NCBI RefSeq assembly: GCF_016899725.1
Contig: NZ_JACLYU010000013.1
Location: 1-55,772 of the forward strand
Length of the DNA: 55,772 bases
Direction: 5' to 3'
Origin: Bifidobacterium pullorum subsp. saeculare
Lineage (GTDB): Bacteria; Actinomycetota; Actinomycetes; Actinomycetales; Bifidobacteriaceae
The translations under genes were made by a program, and so were the position numbers. The notes beneath the pieces were generated by a model. It was given only the letters and a program-made list of their open reading frames with translations. It did no database searches and had not been told where the DNA came from. This document shows positions 16,969-25,129 of the stretch, piece by piece; position 1 is the stretch's first letter, and every line of letters starts with the position of its first letter.

Positions 16969-17358
16969 ATGCGGCGGCGACGGCATGGCGGGCGTCGGGC
17001 GGCACGGTCGGGCAGGCTGGGCAGGCTGTCGCGCGCGGCGCGATTGCATGGGCTCGCGACGGCGGGCCGGGGCGCTGGCGGCGGGCGCGGCGGTGGGACG
17101 GCTGACGGCGGGCGGGCCGACGGGCCGGCCCCTCCCCCGCCGCCGCTGGAGCTGACGCCGCTGGTGGCGTGCAGTCCGGGCACCGATTACGAGACGCTGG
17201 AGTACATCGCACGCGAAGTGCCCGGGCTAAGGCGGTGGCTTGTGGCCAATCCGAACGCGGACGCGCGTCTGCTCGAATACGTCTCGCAGGCCGGCGGCCC
17301 CGGGGTCCGGGAGGCGCTGACCGTGCTGCTCGACGCTTTGGAGGAATCCGATGGCTGA
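16969..17358 (+). CDS. Small protein with variant leucine-rich repeat (LRV-like) C-terminal domain
   Basis: A 129-residue protein. The N-terminal ~55 residues are Arg/Gly-rich low complexity followed by a poly-Pro run. The C-terminal ~75 residues are well ordered: CSPGTDYETLEYIAREVPG, LRRWLVANPNADARLLEYV, GGPGVREALTVLLDAL. This is the helical pattern of the variant leucine-rich repeat domain found in actinobacterial small proteins. The ATG at 16969 is preferred over 16948 because AGGAGGGAGG ends 5 nt before it. It follows the previous gene by 51 bp, possibly in one operon. Function unknown. Confidence 0.55.
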   Translation: MRRRRHGGRRAARSGRLGRLSRAARLHGLATAGRGAGGGRGGGTADGGRADGPAPPPPPLELTPLVACSPGTDYETLEYIAREVPGLRRWLVANPNADARLLEYVSQAGGPGVREALTVLLDALEESDG

Positions 17359-17400
17359 GGTGCGGCGGAACGGCGGCGGGAGTCGACCCCGCCATGTCCC

Positions 17401-17470
17401 GGCCCGACCCGGCGTAACCCGGCGTGCCCCGGCGCGACCCAGCGCGACCCGGCACGACCCGGCATGGCCC
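17401..17470. repeat. Decanucleotide tandem repeat, seven units
   Basis: Seven consecutive 10-bp units of consensus GGCGYGACCC with scattered substitutions, in the gap between the LRV-like gene and rsmI. Non-coding microsatellite-like tract. Confidence 0.75.
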
Positions 17471-17537
17471 GCCGCGTGCCCGACTCACCCCCGGCACGTG
17501 CCGCCACGCCCCCGCCACGGGGTCCTCCCCCGGCGGC

Positions 17538-18497
17538 TCAGTCCTGCTTGGCGGCGAGCGCGGCGGCGTACACCTGCTTGCGGTTGGCGAAGGAGCCGTC
17601 GGGCAGGGGGTGGTCCTGGACGACTTTGGCGATGGCGTCCTTGACGCGCATCCCCTCGGATGCGGCGAGGTCCAGCGCGAGCGCGGCCAGCTGGTCGACG
17701 CCGAGCGCCTCGGGCGCCGCCTCGGCGGCCTCCTCGTCGGTGGCGCCGCCGATGACGAGCACCATCTCGCCGCGCGGCGGGTCGGCGATGACGCCCTCGC
17801 GGATCGCGCCGATGGTGCCGCGGCGGATTTGCTCGTAGTCCTTGGTCAGTTCGCGGCACAGCGCCATCGGGCGGTCGGGGCCGAAGGCGGCGAGCAGGTC
17901 GTCCATCGCCTCGGCGATGCGGTGGGTGGTCTCGTAAAACACGATGGTGCGGCGCTCGGCTCTGAGCATGCGCAGATGCTGCATGCGGTCGCCGTGCTTG
18001 CGCGGCAGGAAGCCCTCGTAGCAGAAGCGGTCGGTGGGCAGGCCGGAGAGCGCGAGCGCGTCGAGCACGGCGGACGGGCCGGGGGCGCAGGTGACGGGCA
18101 GGCCGCGTTCGATGGCGCGGCGCACGATGGCCAGGCCGGGGTCGTTGATCGTGGGCATGCCGGCGTCGGAGACGACGAGCACGGTGGCGCCCGCCTCCAC
18201 TTGGTCGAGCAGACCGTCGGCCTTGCCGCGCTCGTTGTGGTCGTGGTAGGCGACGACGCGCCCGTTCACGTGCACGCCGAGCCGCCGGGCCAGGTCGAAG
18301 AGCCGGCGTGTGTCCTCGGCGGCCACGATGTCCGCGCGCTCCAGCAGCGCCATGAGCCGGGCGGAGGCGTCGCCCACGTTGCCGATCGGCGTGGCGGCCA
18401 GCACCACGGTGCCGGCCGGCACCTGGACGATTGTCTGCTCCCCTTCTGCGGCATCTGGCGTTACGGGCGCAGTGGTCTGTCCGTTGTCATCACTCAT
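17538..18497 (-). CDS. rsmI: 16S rRNA (cytidine(1402)-2'-O)-methyltransferase
   Basis: A 319-residue SAM-dependent methyltransferase that 2'-O-methylates C1402 in the decoding centre of 16S rRNA. Recognisable tetrapyrrole-methylase-fold motifs are VVLAATPIGNVGDAS, VAAEDTRR, VVSDAGMPTINDPG, CAPGPSAVLDALALSGLP and FLPRKHGDR. The first ~27 residues are an acidic, Thr/Ala-rich extension. TATGAT lies 6 nt before the ATG at 18497, indicating a leaderless transcript. An upstream in-frame extension exists but would erase this arrangement. Confidence 0.95.
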   Translation of the reverse strand: MSDDNGQTTAPVTPDAAEGEQTIVQVPAGTVVLAATPIGNVGDASARLMALLERADIVAAEDTRRLFDLARRLGVHVNGRVVAYHDHNERGKADGLLDQVEAGATVLVVSDAGMPTINDPGLAIVRRAIERGLPVTCAPGPSAVLDALALSGLPTDRFCYEGFLPRKHGDRMQHLRMLRAERRTIVFYETTHRIAEAMDDLLAAFGPDRPMALCRELTKDYEQIRRGTIGAIREGVIADPPRGEMVLVIGGATDEEAAEAAPEALGVDQLAALALDLAASEGMRVKDAIAKVVQDHPLPDGSFANRKQVYAAALAAKQD

Positions 18498-18503
18498 GCG
18501 CTC

Positions 18504-18509
18504 ATCATA
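18504..18509 (-). promoter_or_regulatory. -10 hexamer of the leaderless rsmI promoter
   Basis: TATGAT on the minus strand, 6 nt before the rsmI ATG; no ribosome binding site lies between. Confidence 0.5.
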
Positions 18510-18568
18510 AGTCCGTAGGGCGGAACCCGGGCCCGGGTCGCCTCTTGGCGCACCTCCCCTCCCCTGCC

Positions 18569-18664
18569 CAATGCACACGTTATATCGCCGGTAAGTTGCG
18601 CATTGGAAGTAAGCAGAGAACTCGCCCAAAGCACATATTGAATTGCACCTCGATGTGTGCATTG
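18569..18664. repeat. 10-bp inverted repeat, widely spaced
   Basis: CAATGCACAC (18569-18578) and its perfect complement GTGTGCATTG (18655-18664) enclose 76 bp of locally AT-richer sequence between rsmI and the GH1 gene. No reading frame is convincing; an RNA or operator is possible. Confidence 0.55.
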
Positions 18665-18676
18665 AACCCGGGAGGC

Positions 18677-18728
18677 AAAAATCTTATCTTATCTGATCAA
18701 TTATCTGATCAGATAAGATAAGATTTTT
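18677..18728 (-). terminator. Perfect 23-bp AT-rich hairpin, probable bidirectional terminator
   Basis: Arms 18677-18699 and 18706-18728 are perfectly complementary with a 6-nt loop; four more pairs (GAGG/CCTC) extend the stem beyond one mismatch. The arms begin with A5 and end with T5, so each orientation has a T-tract. It lies 20 bp past the GH1 stop codon. Each arm contains the repeated unit ATCTTATCTTATCTG. Its composition contrasts sharply with the GC-rich hairpins elsewhere in the window. Confidence 0.75.
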
Positions 18729-18747
18729 ACCTCTGAATCGGCTGATC

Positions 18748-20283
18748 TCAGATCGCATTCGCACGCGCGATGGCGCGGTAGCGCAGGCCGGAGTCCTTCC
18801 AGATGCGCTCCTGCGTGCCGTAGTCGACGCGCACGATGCCGAAGCGCTTGGTGTAACCGAGCGCCCACTCGAAGTTGTCGAGCAGCGACCACGCGTAGTA
18901 CCCGGTCACGTTCGCCCCGGCCTCGATGGCGTCGGCCACGGCCCGCACATGGGCGTCCAGATAGGCCACCCGCCTCGGATCGTGGACGATCTTCCCCGGC
19001 TCCACGGCCCAGACGGCGTCCTGGGCCGGGGCGGGCGCGGCCGTCCCGTCGGCGCCCAGCACCTCGGGGTCGCCGTCGTAGGCGGCCGGGGCGGGCACCC
19101 CGGCCACGGAGGCGTCGGCGGTGACGGCGTCGTCATCCCAGGCGGAACCGTTCTCGGTGACCATCAGCTCGAGCCCCGGGTAGCGGCCGGACAGCTCGAC
19201 CAGCACATCGCGCAACCCCGCGGGCTCCTGATTCCAGCCCATCGCAGTGAGCTCCCCGGTCGGCGGCAGGATGTGGACGACCTCCTGCGCGGGCATCGGC
19301 GCGACATGCACGTCCAGACCGTCGGAGGAGCCGCCGGCGGCGCGGGCGTCGGCGGCACGGTCGGCGTCCGTGGCCCAGCGCACCGTGGCGGTCGAGTAGT
19401 AGTTCACGCCCAGCACGTCGAGGGGACGGTGGATGGTCTCGACGTCACCGTCGCGCACGAAGGACCAGTCGGTCACGTCGCGGGTGACCTCGAACAGCTC
19501 GGGGTCGTAGCGGCCGTCGAGCATCGGCCCGAGGAAGACCTCGTTGGCGAGCAGATCCGCGCGGTGCTTGGCGGCCGCGTCCTGCGGCGCCTCGCTGGCG
19601 GCGCGGGTGACCTGGAGGTTGAGCGTCACCGAGCAGCGCGCCGCGTCGCCGAGCTCGCCGCGGATCGCGCCGATGGCCAGGCCGTGCGCCAGGTTGAGGT
19701 GATGCACCGCGGCGAGCGCCTGCGCATGGTCGCGGATGCCCGGCGCGTGGTCGCCGCAGCCGTACCCCAGGTAGGCGGCGCACCACGGCTCGTTGAGCGT
19801 GGTCCACGTGTCCACGCGGTCGCCGAAGGCCTTGGCCAGCATGGCCGCGTAGTCGGCGAACCGTTCCGCCGTCTCGCGCGCCGCCCATCCGCCGCGGTCC
19901 TGCAGGTACTGCGGCAGGTCCCAGTGGTACAGCGTGACGACGGGCTTGATGCCGTTGTCCCGCAGCAGGTCGAGCACGCGCCGGTAATGGTCGAGCCCGG
20001 ACTGGTTGGCGCAGCCGCCCGCCTCGGGCACGATGCGCGGCCAGGCGACGGACATGCGGTAGGCGCCGATGCCCAGTTCCCGCATCAGGGCGATGTCCTG
20101 CGGGTAGCGGTGGTACTGGTCGCATGCGACGACGCCAGAGGAGCCGTCCCAGATGCGGCCGGGTTGGGCGCAGAGCGTGTCCCAGATGGAGGGCGTGCGG
20201 CCATCCTCGTGGATGGCTCCCTCGACCTGGTACGACGCGGTCGCGGTGCCCCAGGTGAAGTCAGCGGGGAATTGGAAGGTCAT
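18748..20283 (-). CDS. GH1 beta-glucosidase
   Basis: A 511-residue cytoplasmic enzyme that hydrolyses beta-glucosides (or related beta-glycosides). The family start FPADFTWGTATASYQVEGA is complete; the acid/base Glu165 is in TTLNEPW and the nucleophile Glu377 in VTENGS. About 45 residues after the nucleophile form an Ala/Pro/Asp-rich insertion (around DGDPEVLGADGTAAPAPAQ), longer than usual for that loop. The second of two tandem ATGs (20283) is preferred because AAAGGGA is better spaced to it. The gene lies downstream of the VWA-GH31 chimera, which once probably included an intact alpha-xylosidase, and is followed by a strong AT-rich terminator. Confidence 0.93.
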   Translation of the reverse strand: MTFQFPADFTWGTATASYQVEGAIHEDGRTPSIWDTLCAQPGRIWDGSSGVVACDQYHRYPQDIALMRELGIGAYRMSVAWPRIVPEAGGCANQSGLDHYRRVLDLLRDNGIKPVVTLYHWDLPQYLQDRGGWAARETAERFADYAAMLAKAFGDRVDTWTTLNEPWCAAYLGYGCGDHAPGIRDHAQALAAVHHLNLAHGLAIGAIRGELGDAARCSVTLNLQVTRAASEAPQDAAAKHRADLLANEVFLGPMLDGRYDPELFEVTRDVTDWSFVRDGDVETIHRPLDVLGVNYYSTATVRWATDADRAADARAAGGSSDGLDVHVAPMPAQEVVHILPPTGELTAMGWNQEPAGLRDVLVELSGRYPGLELMVTENGSAWDDDAVTADASVAGVPAPAAYDGDPEVLGADGTAAPAPAQDAVWAVEPGKIVHDPRRVAYLDAHVRAVADAIEAGANVTGYYAWSLLDNFEWALGYTKRFGIVRVDYGTQERIWKDSGLRYRAIARANAI

Positions 20284-20327
20284 CATCGTCCCTTTCGTTG
20301 CGAAGGCCCGGCGGCCTGTTTGCCGAC

Positions 20328-20380
20328 GTGGCCCACGCAGCGGCCGCCGCCCGTCGGGGACGGCGGCCGCTGTGGGCCAC
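20328..20380 (-). terminator. Large hairpin terminator after the VWA-GH31 chimera
   Basis: Left arm 20328-20349 (9 + 11 bp interrupted by a 2-nt bulge) pairs with 20361-20380. It starts about 26 bp past the stop codon at 20406. No T-tract. Confidence 0.7.
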
Positions 20381-20405
20381 AAGTGGTTCCGTGGCCATCA
20401 TACGG

Positions 20406-22601
20406 TCACAGCGTGGCTTTGCCGTCCACGGAGGCGACGGGCTGGCTCATGCCATCGGCGGCGGTGAAGTCGCGGCCGTCGGAGCTCGTGACCTCGATGC
20501 CGGCGGCGGTGCGGCGCGCGGAGAACACAACCGTTGTTCCGTCCGTCTCCGTCACGGTGGCCTCGGCGGATTCCACCTGATCGAGGAAGACGTGGACCAG
20601 CGTGTCCCTGCCGTATTCGTACTCGGGGGTTTCGGCGCCGGGATGGGTGACCAGCACGCTGCCGTCACGCACCCACAGCGGCACGGTGTCATAGGCGTGG
20701 GTCTCGTGACGCCACTGGCCGTTGACCACATGCGCGCGCTCCCCGGTGAACCAGTTGGTCCACGTGCCCTCCGGCAGGTAGTAGTCGACTTCGCCCGAGT
20801 AGGTGAACACCGGCGCCACGAGCAGCGAGGGACCGAGCATGTACTGGCGGTCGAGCGGACGGGCGGCGAGGTCGTCGGGGAACTCGAGGAACATCGAGCG
20901 CATGACCGGAGTGCCGCTGCGGTGCGGTTCGAGGCCCACCTGGTACAGGTAGGGCATGAGGGAGAGCTTGAGCTTGGTGAATTCACGGGTCACGTCCACC
21001 GCGCTCTGGCCGGGGGCGATGGCCACGCCGTTGCGCTCATCCTCCTCGTCGAACAGCCACGGCACGCGATACACGCTGGATCCATGCAAACGGGAGTGGG
21101 AGCTGAGCAGACCGAATGCGATCCACCGCTTGTACAAGGCCGGATCGGGGTAGGCACCCTCGAATCCGCCGATGTCATGGCTCCAGAAGCCGAAGCCGCT
21201 GCTGATCAACGACAGTCCCGCGCGCAGCGTCTGCGCCATGCCATTGAACGTGGACTCGCAGTCGCCGCCCCAATGCACGGGCTGCGTCTGCCCGCCGACA
21301 GTGGCCGAACGCGCGAACAGGCAGGCTTGGCCCTTGCCATAAGTCTCCTCGATCGCCTCGAACACGGTCTGGTTGTACAGCTGCGTGTACCAGTTGTGCA
21401 TCGACAGCTTCGGGGAACCGTCGAACCACACCACGTCGCGCGGAATCCGCTCGCCGAAGTCGGTTTTGATGGCGTCCACCCCCTGGGCGAGCAGCGCCTT
21501 GACCTTGCCTTTGAACCAGTCGCGCGCGGCGGGGTTCGTGAAGTCCACCAGGCCCATGCCGGCCTGCAGCGCGTTCACCTGACTTGACAAGGCACCAAAA
21601 TTGTCAGAGAAGTCCGACACCACCTGCGTATAGTTATAGGTATTACGATTCTCTCGATAGGTGTTATCCCCGATGCTGTTCCGGTACCGATCACCGGCAT
21701 ACTTCACCAGCGCGATGCGGTTCTGAACGGTCCCGCTCTGCTCGGACGTCGCCTGAATGAAGCTGTTGACGGCCGCTTTGAGAGCCTGCAGCTTCCTCGT
21801 GCTGGTCGCACGACCACGCGTATAGAACTGGATGCGGCCGGGATCAGTATCCTGGGCGCTGGTCTTCGGCTCGACCGTCCGGCCGTTCAGCTCCCAGTGG
21901 TCAAACTGCCCCCACCGCGACGTCACGCGCTCAATCTGCCGATACGCCCCATTCTCCAGCTTCGCGTAATACGTCGTCCGTCCGTTGGTGTTGATGCGGT
22001 ACACCGGCTCATACGTGTAGGACGTCATGGTCTCGTCCATGGAGCCGGACACATCGAGCACCAGCACGATGTCGAGCGGCTGGCTGGAAGTCTTCGTCAG
22101 GTTGGACACGGACGACAGGGCGGACAGGCCGACGAGGAAGTCGGGGTCCGAATCGTTCTGGTTCTTGCTGACCGTGATCGGATCCCGGCCCTCAGCGTTT
22201 GTCAGCTCGGCGTCGCCGGTGAAGACTGACTTGTCGGTCCAGATGCGGCCGATGTTCTCGGTGGAGTTCTCCAGATGCTGCCGCCAGTTGTCGATGGTCG
22301 AGGCATCCGCCACGGTGGTCTCGTCGCCTGCGGCCCGAGCGGTGCCGCTGGTCTTCTGGGCCTTCTTCGCGGAGACGGACGCGAATGCGGTCTCGTCCGT
22401 CCCGCCCTTCGGCGCCGCGTATGCCGGCGCGGCCAGCATCGAGACTGAGGCGATCGTCGCCACCACCGCGGTGGCGATTCGCCTGATGATTCGCGCCGGG
22501 CGGCGCCTCGGCGCATCATAGCGGAGAGCATCGGACTCCCCTTGCCCATGCTCCAGCGCGGACGTTGCCGTCCTGCCATTCCAATGCCACGTCATACGCA
22601 T
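20406..22601 (-). pseudogene. In-frame chimera: N-terminal part of a VWA surface protein fused to C-terminal half of a GH31 alpha-xylosidase
   Basis: A single open frame of 731 codons. Residues 1-~345 are a secreted VWA protein: a long N-terminal region with a hydrophobic signal core (IATAVVATIASVSMLAAPAYA, in two parts), IWTDKSVFTGDAE typical of sortase-dependent pilin-type proteins, and the MIDAS motif VLVLDVSGSMDE. The VWA domain breaks off after SQVNALQAG. From about 21567 the frame reads MGLVDFTNPAARDWFKGK and continues as a YicI-like GH31 to its natural end, with nucleophile Asp in IKTDFGERIP and acid/base Asp in HWGGDCES, then FGFWSHDIGGFEG and LLSSHSRLHGS. The GH31 part lacks its N-terminal beta-sandwich and first barrel strands; the VWA part lacks its distal fold and any sorting signal. 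Neither half should work as in its parent. The ATG at 22601 follows AGGAAAG. A deletion joining two genes, or an assembly error, is the simplest origin. Confidence 0.85.
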
Positions 22602-23043
22602 GGCCCCTCTTTCCTGGGTCCTCTCGCACGGCCTGGCGGCGGAACAATGACCATCTGCGTTCCACCTCGCCGCCATCGCTGGCGGCATCCAGCCCTATGC
22701 CATTACTCAGGAAGTGAATCTATGGAAACCTTGCCGGGTTTCGCTCACCCCTTGATGCACCCTTGCACCCCCGACCTTACGGCGTTTCCAAGCAACACCG
22801 GATTGTGGCGGCACCCCCTTGTCAGTTCCGATTCCGCATTCCCCCCTTCCCCCCGCCACTGCAGCGAGGGCCTCCTGGAGCAACAAAAAAGCTCTCCGGA
22901 CGCAATCCGAAGGGCATACAAGACTCTTGGGCAATCGACTGGCAGGCCCACAGCGTCCAATCCCGCTCCCTTTAGGGAGCAAAACAGGGCGCTAACGGCC
23001 GGCGCCAACACCGCCAACGCCGCCAGACGAACACGCAACCAGC
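22602..23043. other. Gene-free stretch upstream of the VWA chimera
   Basis: No credible gene. It holds two C6 runs close together (around 22844-22856) and a small perfect hairpin GCTCCC-TTTA-GGGAGC (22965-22980). No promoter for the VWA gene could be assigned with confidence. Confidence 0.4.
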
Positions 23044-23045
23044 CA

Positions 23046-23084
23046 GAAAAAGAAAAACCCTTCGGGGTGGAATCCGAAGGGTTT
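23046..23084 (-). terminator. Classical terminator after the tRNA-Ala pair
   Basis: An 11-bp perfect stem (AAACCCTTCGG at 23055-23065 with CCGAAGGGTTT at 23074-23084), followed on the minus strand by TTTTTCTTTTT. It starts 3 bp past the tRNA 3' end. Confidence 0.92.
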
Positions 23085-23086
23085 CG

Positions 23087-23159
23087 TGGAGCTAAGGGGA
23101 TTCGAACCCCTGACCCTCTCCATGCCATGGAGATGCGCTACCAGCTGCGCCATAGCCCC
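23087..23159 (-). tRNA. tRNA-Ala (anticodon GGC)
   Basis: A 73-nt cloverleaf: acceptor GGGGCTA/TAGCTCC with discriminator A, D-arm with GGCGCAGCTGGTAGCGC, anticodon stem TCTCC/GGAGA around loop ATGGCAT (anticodon GGC, reading GCC), and T-loop TTCGAAT. CCA is not encoded. Co-transcribed with the tRNA-Ala 78 bp upstream. Confidence 0.96.
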
Positions 23160-23237
23160 ATATGAAGTTGTCCGGCCAGCCCGAGCCTCGGCCCGGCACC
23201 AGCCAGCGGAGAAACCCGCGAATCGCAGGCTTCCTCG

Positions 23238-23310
23238 TGGAGCTGATGGTAATCGAAACCACGACCTCTTCGATGCGAACGAAGCGCTCTACCAACTGAG
23301 CTACAGCCCC
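23238..23310 (-). tRNA. tRNA-Ala (anticodon CGC)
   Basis: A 73-nt cloverleaf: acceptor GGGGCTG/CAGCTCC with discriminator A, D-arm with TAGCTCAGTTGGTAGAGC, anticodon stem CTTCG/CGAAG around loop TTCGCAT (anticodon CGC, reading GCG), T-arm GTGGT/ACCAT with loop TTCGATT. CCA is not encoded. Confidence 0.96.
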
Positions 23311-23346
23311 TTGGGTGTTGTCATGCTTCGCAAGACAACTCTGCAC

Positions 23347-23375
23347 ACTATAGTGCGCTCCCCCAACAAATGCAA
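23347..23375 (-). promoter_or_regulatory. Promoter of the tRNA-Ala pair
   Basis: TTGCAT (23370-23375), an exact 17-bp spacer and TATAGT (23347-23352) on the minus strand, about 37 bp upstream of the first tRNA base. Confidence 0.8.
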
Positions 23376-23457
23376 CACGGCGACGCGCCGGCGACGCGAT
23401 ACTCGGCCGCGCCACCCGGTCACGCCCGCCGCCAGCCACGCCAACAGCCGGCCGCAC

Positions 23458-24138
23458 TCACGCGGCTTCCGGCGCCTGCTTCTTGCCGAACTTGGCCTTG
23501 AGTAAGCCGATCACGGTCGGCAGCAGCGAGATGACCAGAATGAGGACGATCACCAGCTCGAAGTGCTCCTGCACCGCGGGGATGCCGCCGAAGAAGTACC
23601 CGAGGAAGGTGAACAGGGAGCTCCACACCAGGCCGCCGAGCACGGAGAACGGCGTGAAGCGGCTCCAACGCATGCCGGAGATGCCGGAGATGAACGGCAT
23701 GAACGTGCGGATGAACGGGAAGAAGCGGCCGAGGAACACCGCCAGCGGCCCCCACTTCTCGATCATGCCCTCGGTTTTGGCGAGCCGCTCCGGCGTCATG
23801 GCCTTGACCTTGCCGGATTCGATGATCTTCCGGCCGAAGAAGTGCCCGATGAAGTAGTTGCACTGGTCGCCGATGATCGGCGCCAGCCACACCACCGGCA
23901 GCAGTGCGAACAGCGGCAGCGCGCCCGGCTCGCCGGTGGCGGCGTCCGGCGCGGCGAAGAAGCCGGCCGCGAACAGCAGCGAATCACCGGGCAGGAACGG
24001 GAAGAACACCACGCCCGTCTCGATGAACACGATGAGGAAGATGAATCCCAGCGTGGGCGCGACGCCCATCGCGATCCAGCTGGCGATGGCGGCGCGGGGA
24101 TCCTTAAGCAGTTCGATGATGAAATTGACGAAACCCAT
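23458..24138 (-). CDS. DedA-family membrane protein
   Basis: A 226-residue integral membrane protein of the DedA (SNARE-associated/VTT) family, involved in membrane homeostasis and possibly lipid flipping. Features include FIETGVVFFPFLPGDSLLF, with the family Glu and the FPxxPGxxxL pattern, and FLGRFFPFIRTFMPFISGI, with the conserved Arg and Pro, plus several hydrophobic helices. The ATG at 24138 is used; a TTG at 24147 in the same frame is also possible because AGGA sits 4 nt before it. It stands alone, leftward, after the HAD gene. Confidence 0.92.
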   Translation of the reverse strand: MGFVNFIIELLKDPRAAIASWIAMGVAPTLGFIFLIVFIETGVVFFPFLPGDSLLFAAGFFAAPDAATGEPGALPLFALLPVVWLAPIIGDQCNYFIGHFFGRKIIESGKVKAMTPERLAKTEGMIEKWGPLAVFLGRFFPFIRTFMPFISGISGMRWSRFTPFSVLGGLVWSSLFTFLGYFFGGIPAVQEHFELVIVLILVISLLPTVIGLLKAKFGKKQAPEAA

Positions 24139-24247
24139 GATATCCAAACAGTCCTGTCGTTGTGCCCCGGGGCGGTCCGGCGGGGCGGCTCACAACCAGG
24201 CCCCACCATACCAGCACGTCTTCCGCGGCCGTCCAGGTCTTCCGCAG

Positions 24248-24312
24248 CCGCCGCACCCCGCGGCCGCCCGCAGCCGCGCCAGCCGCCCGCAACCGCCGCA
24301 CCCCGCGGCCGC
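24248..24312. repeat. 20-bp direct repeat
   Basis: CCGCCGCACCCCGCGGCCGC at 24248-24267 and 24293-24312, in a GC-rich ~180-bp gap after the HAD gene. Confidence 0.7.
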
Positions 24313-24322
24313 TCGCGCCCGC

Positions 24323-25000
24323 TCAGCCCACGCGCCGGCGCACGAAGGCGTCGAGGGCGGCGGCGTCGATGCCCTCGTAGGAGGGGATGGACGCGAACTG
24401 GCCCAGCCCGGAGGTGTCGTTGCGGATCCAGCCGGTCTGGGCGATCGTCGTGGCGCCGGAGGCCACGCCGGCGCGGATGCCGGAGGCGGAGTCCTCGAGC
24501 ACCACGCACCGCGCCATCGCAGCCGGGTCGGCGGCGTCGACGCCCAGCCGCGCGGCCGCCGCGAGGTAGGGGGCTGGGTCGGGCTTGTGGGCGTAGGGGT
24601 CGTCGCCGCACACATAGCCGGCGAGAAGGTCGCCGGCCTGGGCCATCACATTCTCGGCCATGCGCCGCGGCGAGGTGGTGACGAGCATCGACAGCACGCC
24701 CGCCTCCTTGAGCGAGCGCAGCACGCCGAGCACGCCGTCGATCCACGGCAGGCCGCGCACCTCGGCCTGGTACACATAGTCCTTGAGCTGCACGTCGATC
24801 TGCTCGACCGTCAGCCGCGTGCCCTTGGCGATCATGCGACGCGCGACGTCGGGCACGGGGGTGCCCGAGCCCTCCCAGCCGTCGTCGACGGTCCATTCGC
24901 CGCCGTTGGCGTGGGCGATCTCGATCTCGCCCTGGTGCCACAGCGGCTCGGAATTGATGAGGGTGCCGTCGAGGTCCCAGAACACGGCCTTGAGCAACAT
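24323..25000 (-). CDS. HAD-superfamily hydrolase (beta-phosphoglucomutase-like subfamily)
   Basis: A 225-residue phosphatase or phosphomutase. HAD motif I is FWDLDGTLINSE at the N-terminus, motif II includes MLVTTSPRR, and the motif III/IV area is CGDDPYAHKPDPAPYL then VVLEDSASGIRAGVASGA. A helical cap between motifs I and II is typical of small-substrate enzymes such as phosphoglycolate phosphatase or beta-phosphoglucomutase; the exact substrate cannot be inferred. The ATG at 25000 has GGAGG with a 5-nt spacer. Confidence 0.9.
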   Translation of the reverse strand: MLLKAVFWDLDGTLINSEPLWHQGEIEIAHANGGEWTVDDGWEGSGTPVPDVARRMIAKGTRLTVEQIDVQLKDYVYQAEVRGLPWIDGVLGVLRSLKEAGVLSMLVTTSPRRMAENVMAQAGDLLAGYVCGDDPYAHKPDPAPYLAAAARLGVDAADPAAMARCVVLEDSASGIRAGVASGATTIAQTGWIRNDTSGLGQFASIPSYEGIDAAALDAFVRRRVG

Positions 25001-25129
25001 GATGCCTCCGCAACAGTCGATGGGTGCGATGGGTGGGCCGGCCGCGCCCCGCGGCGGGGGCCGCGCCGGCCACGCTCCCCCTATCTCAGCAAAGCGACGC
25101 GACAGCCGCCCCGCCGGCCGGCCGCCGCC

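Noticed and set aside
22844..22856. C6 runs as phase-variation switch for the VWA gene
   Set aside because: They lie ~250 bp upstream of the start, outside any mapped promoter spacer, and runs of six are short.
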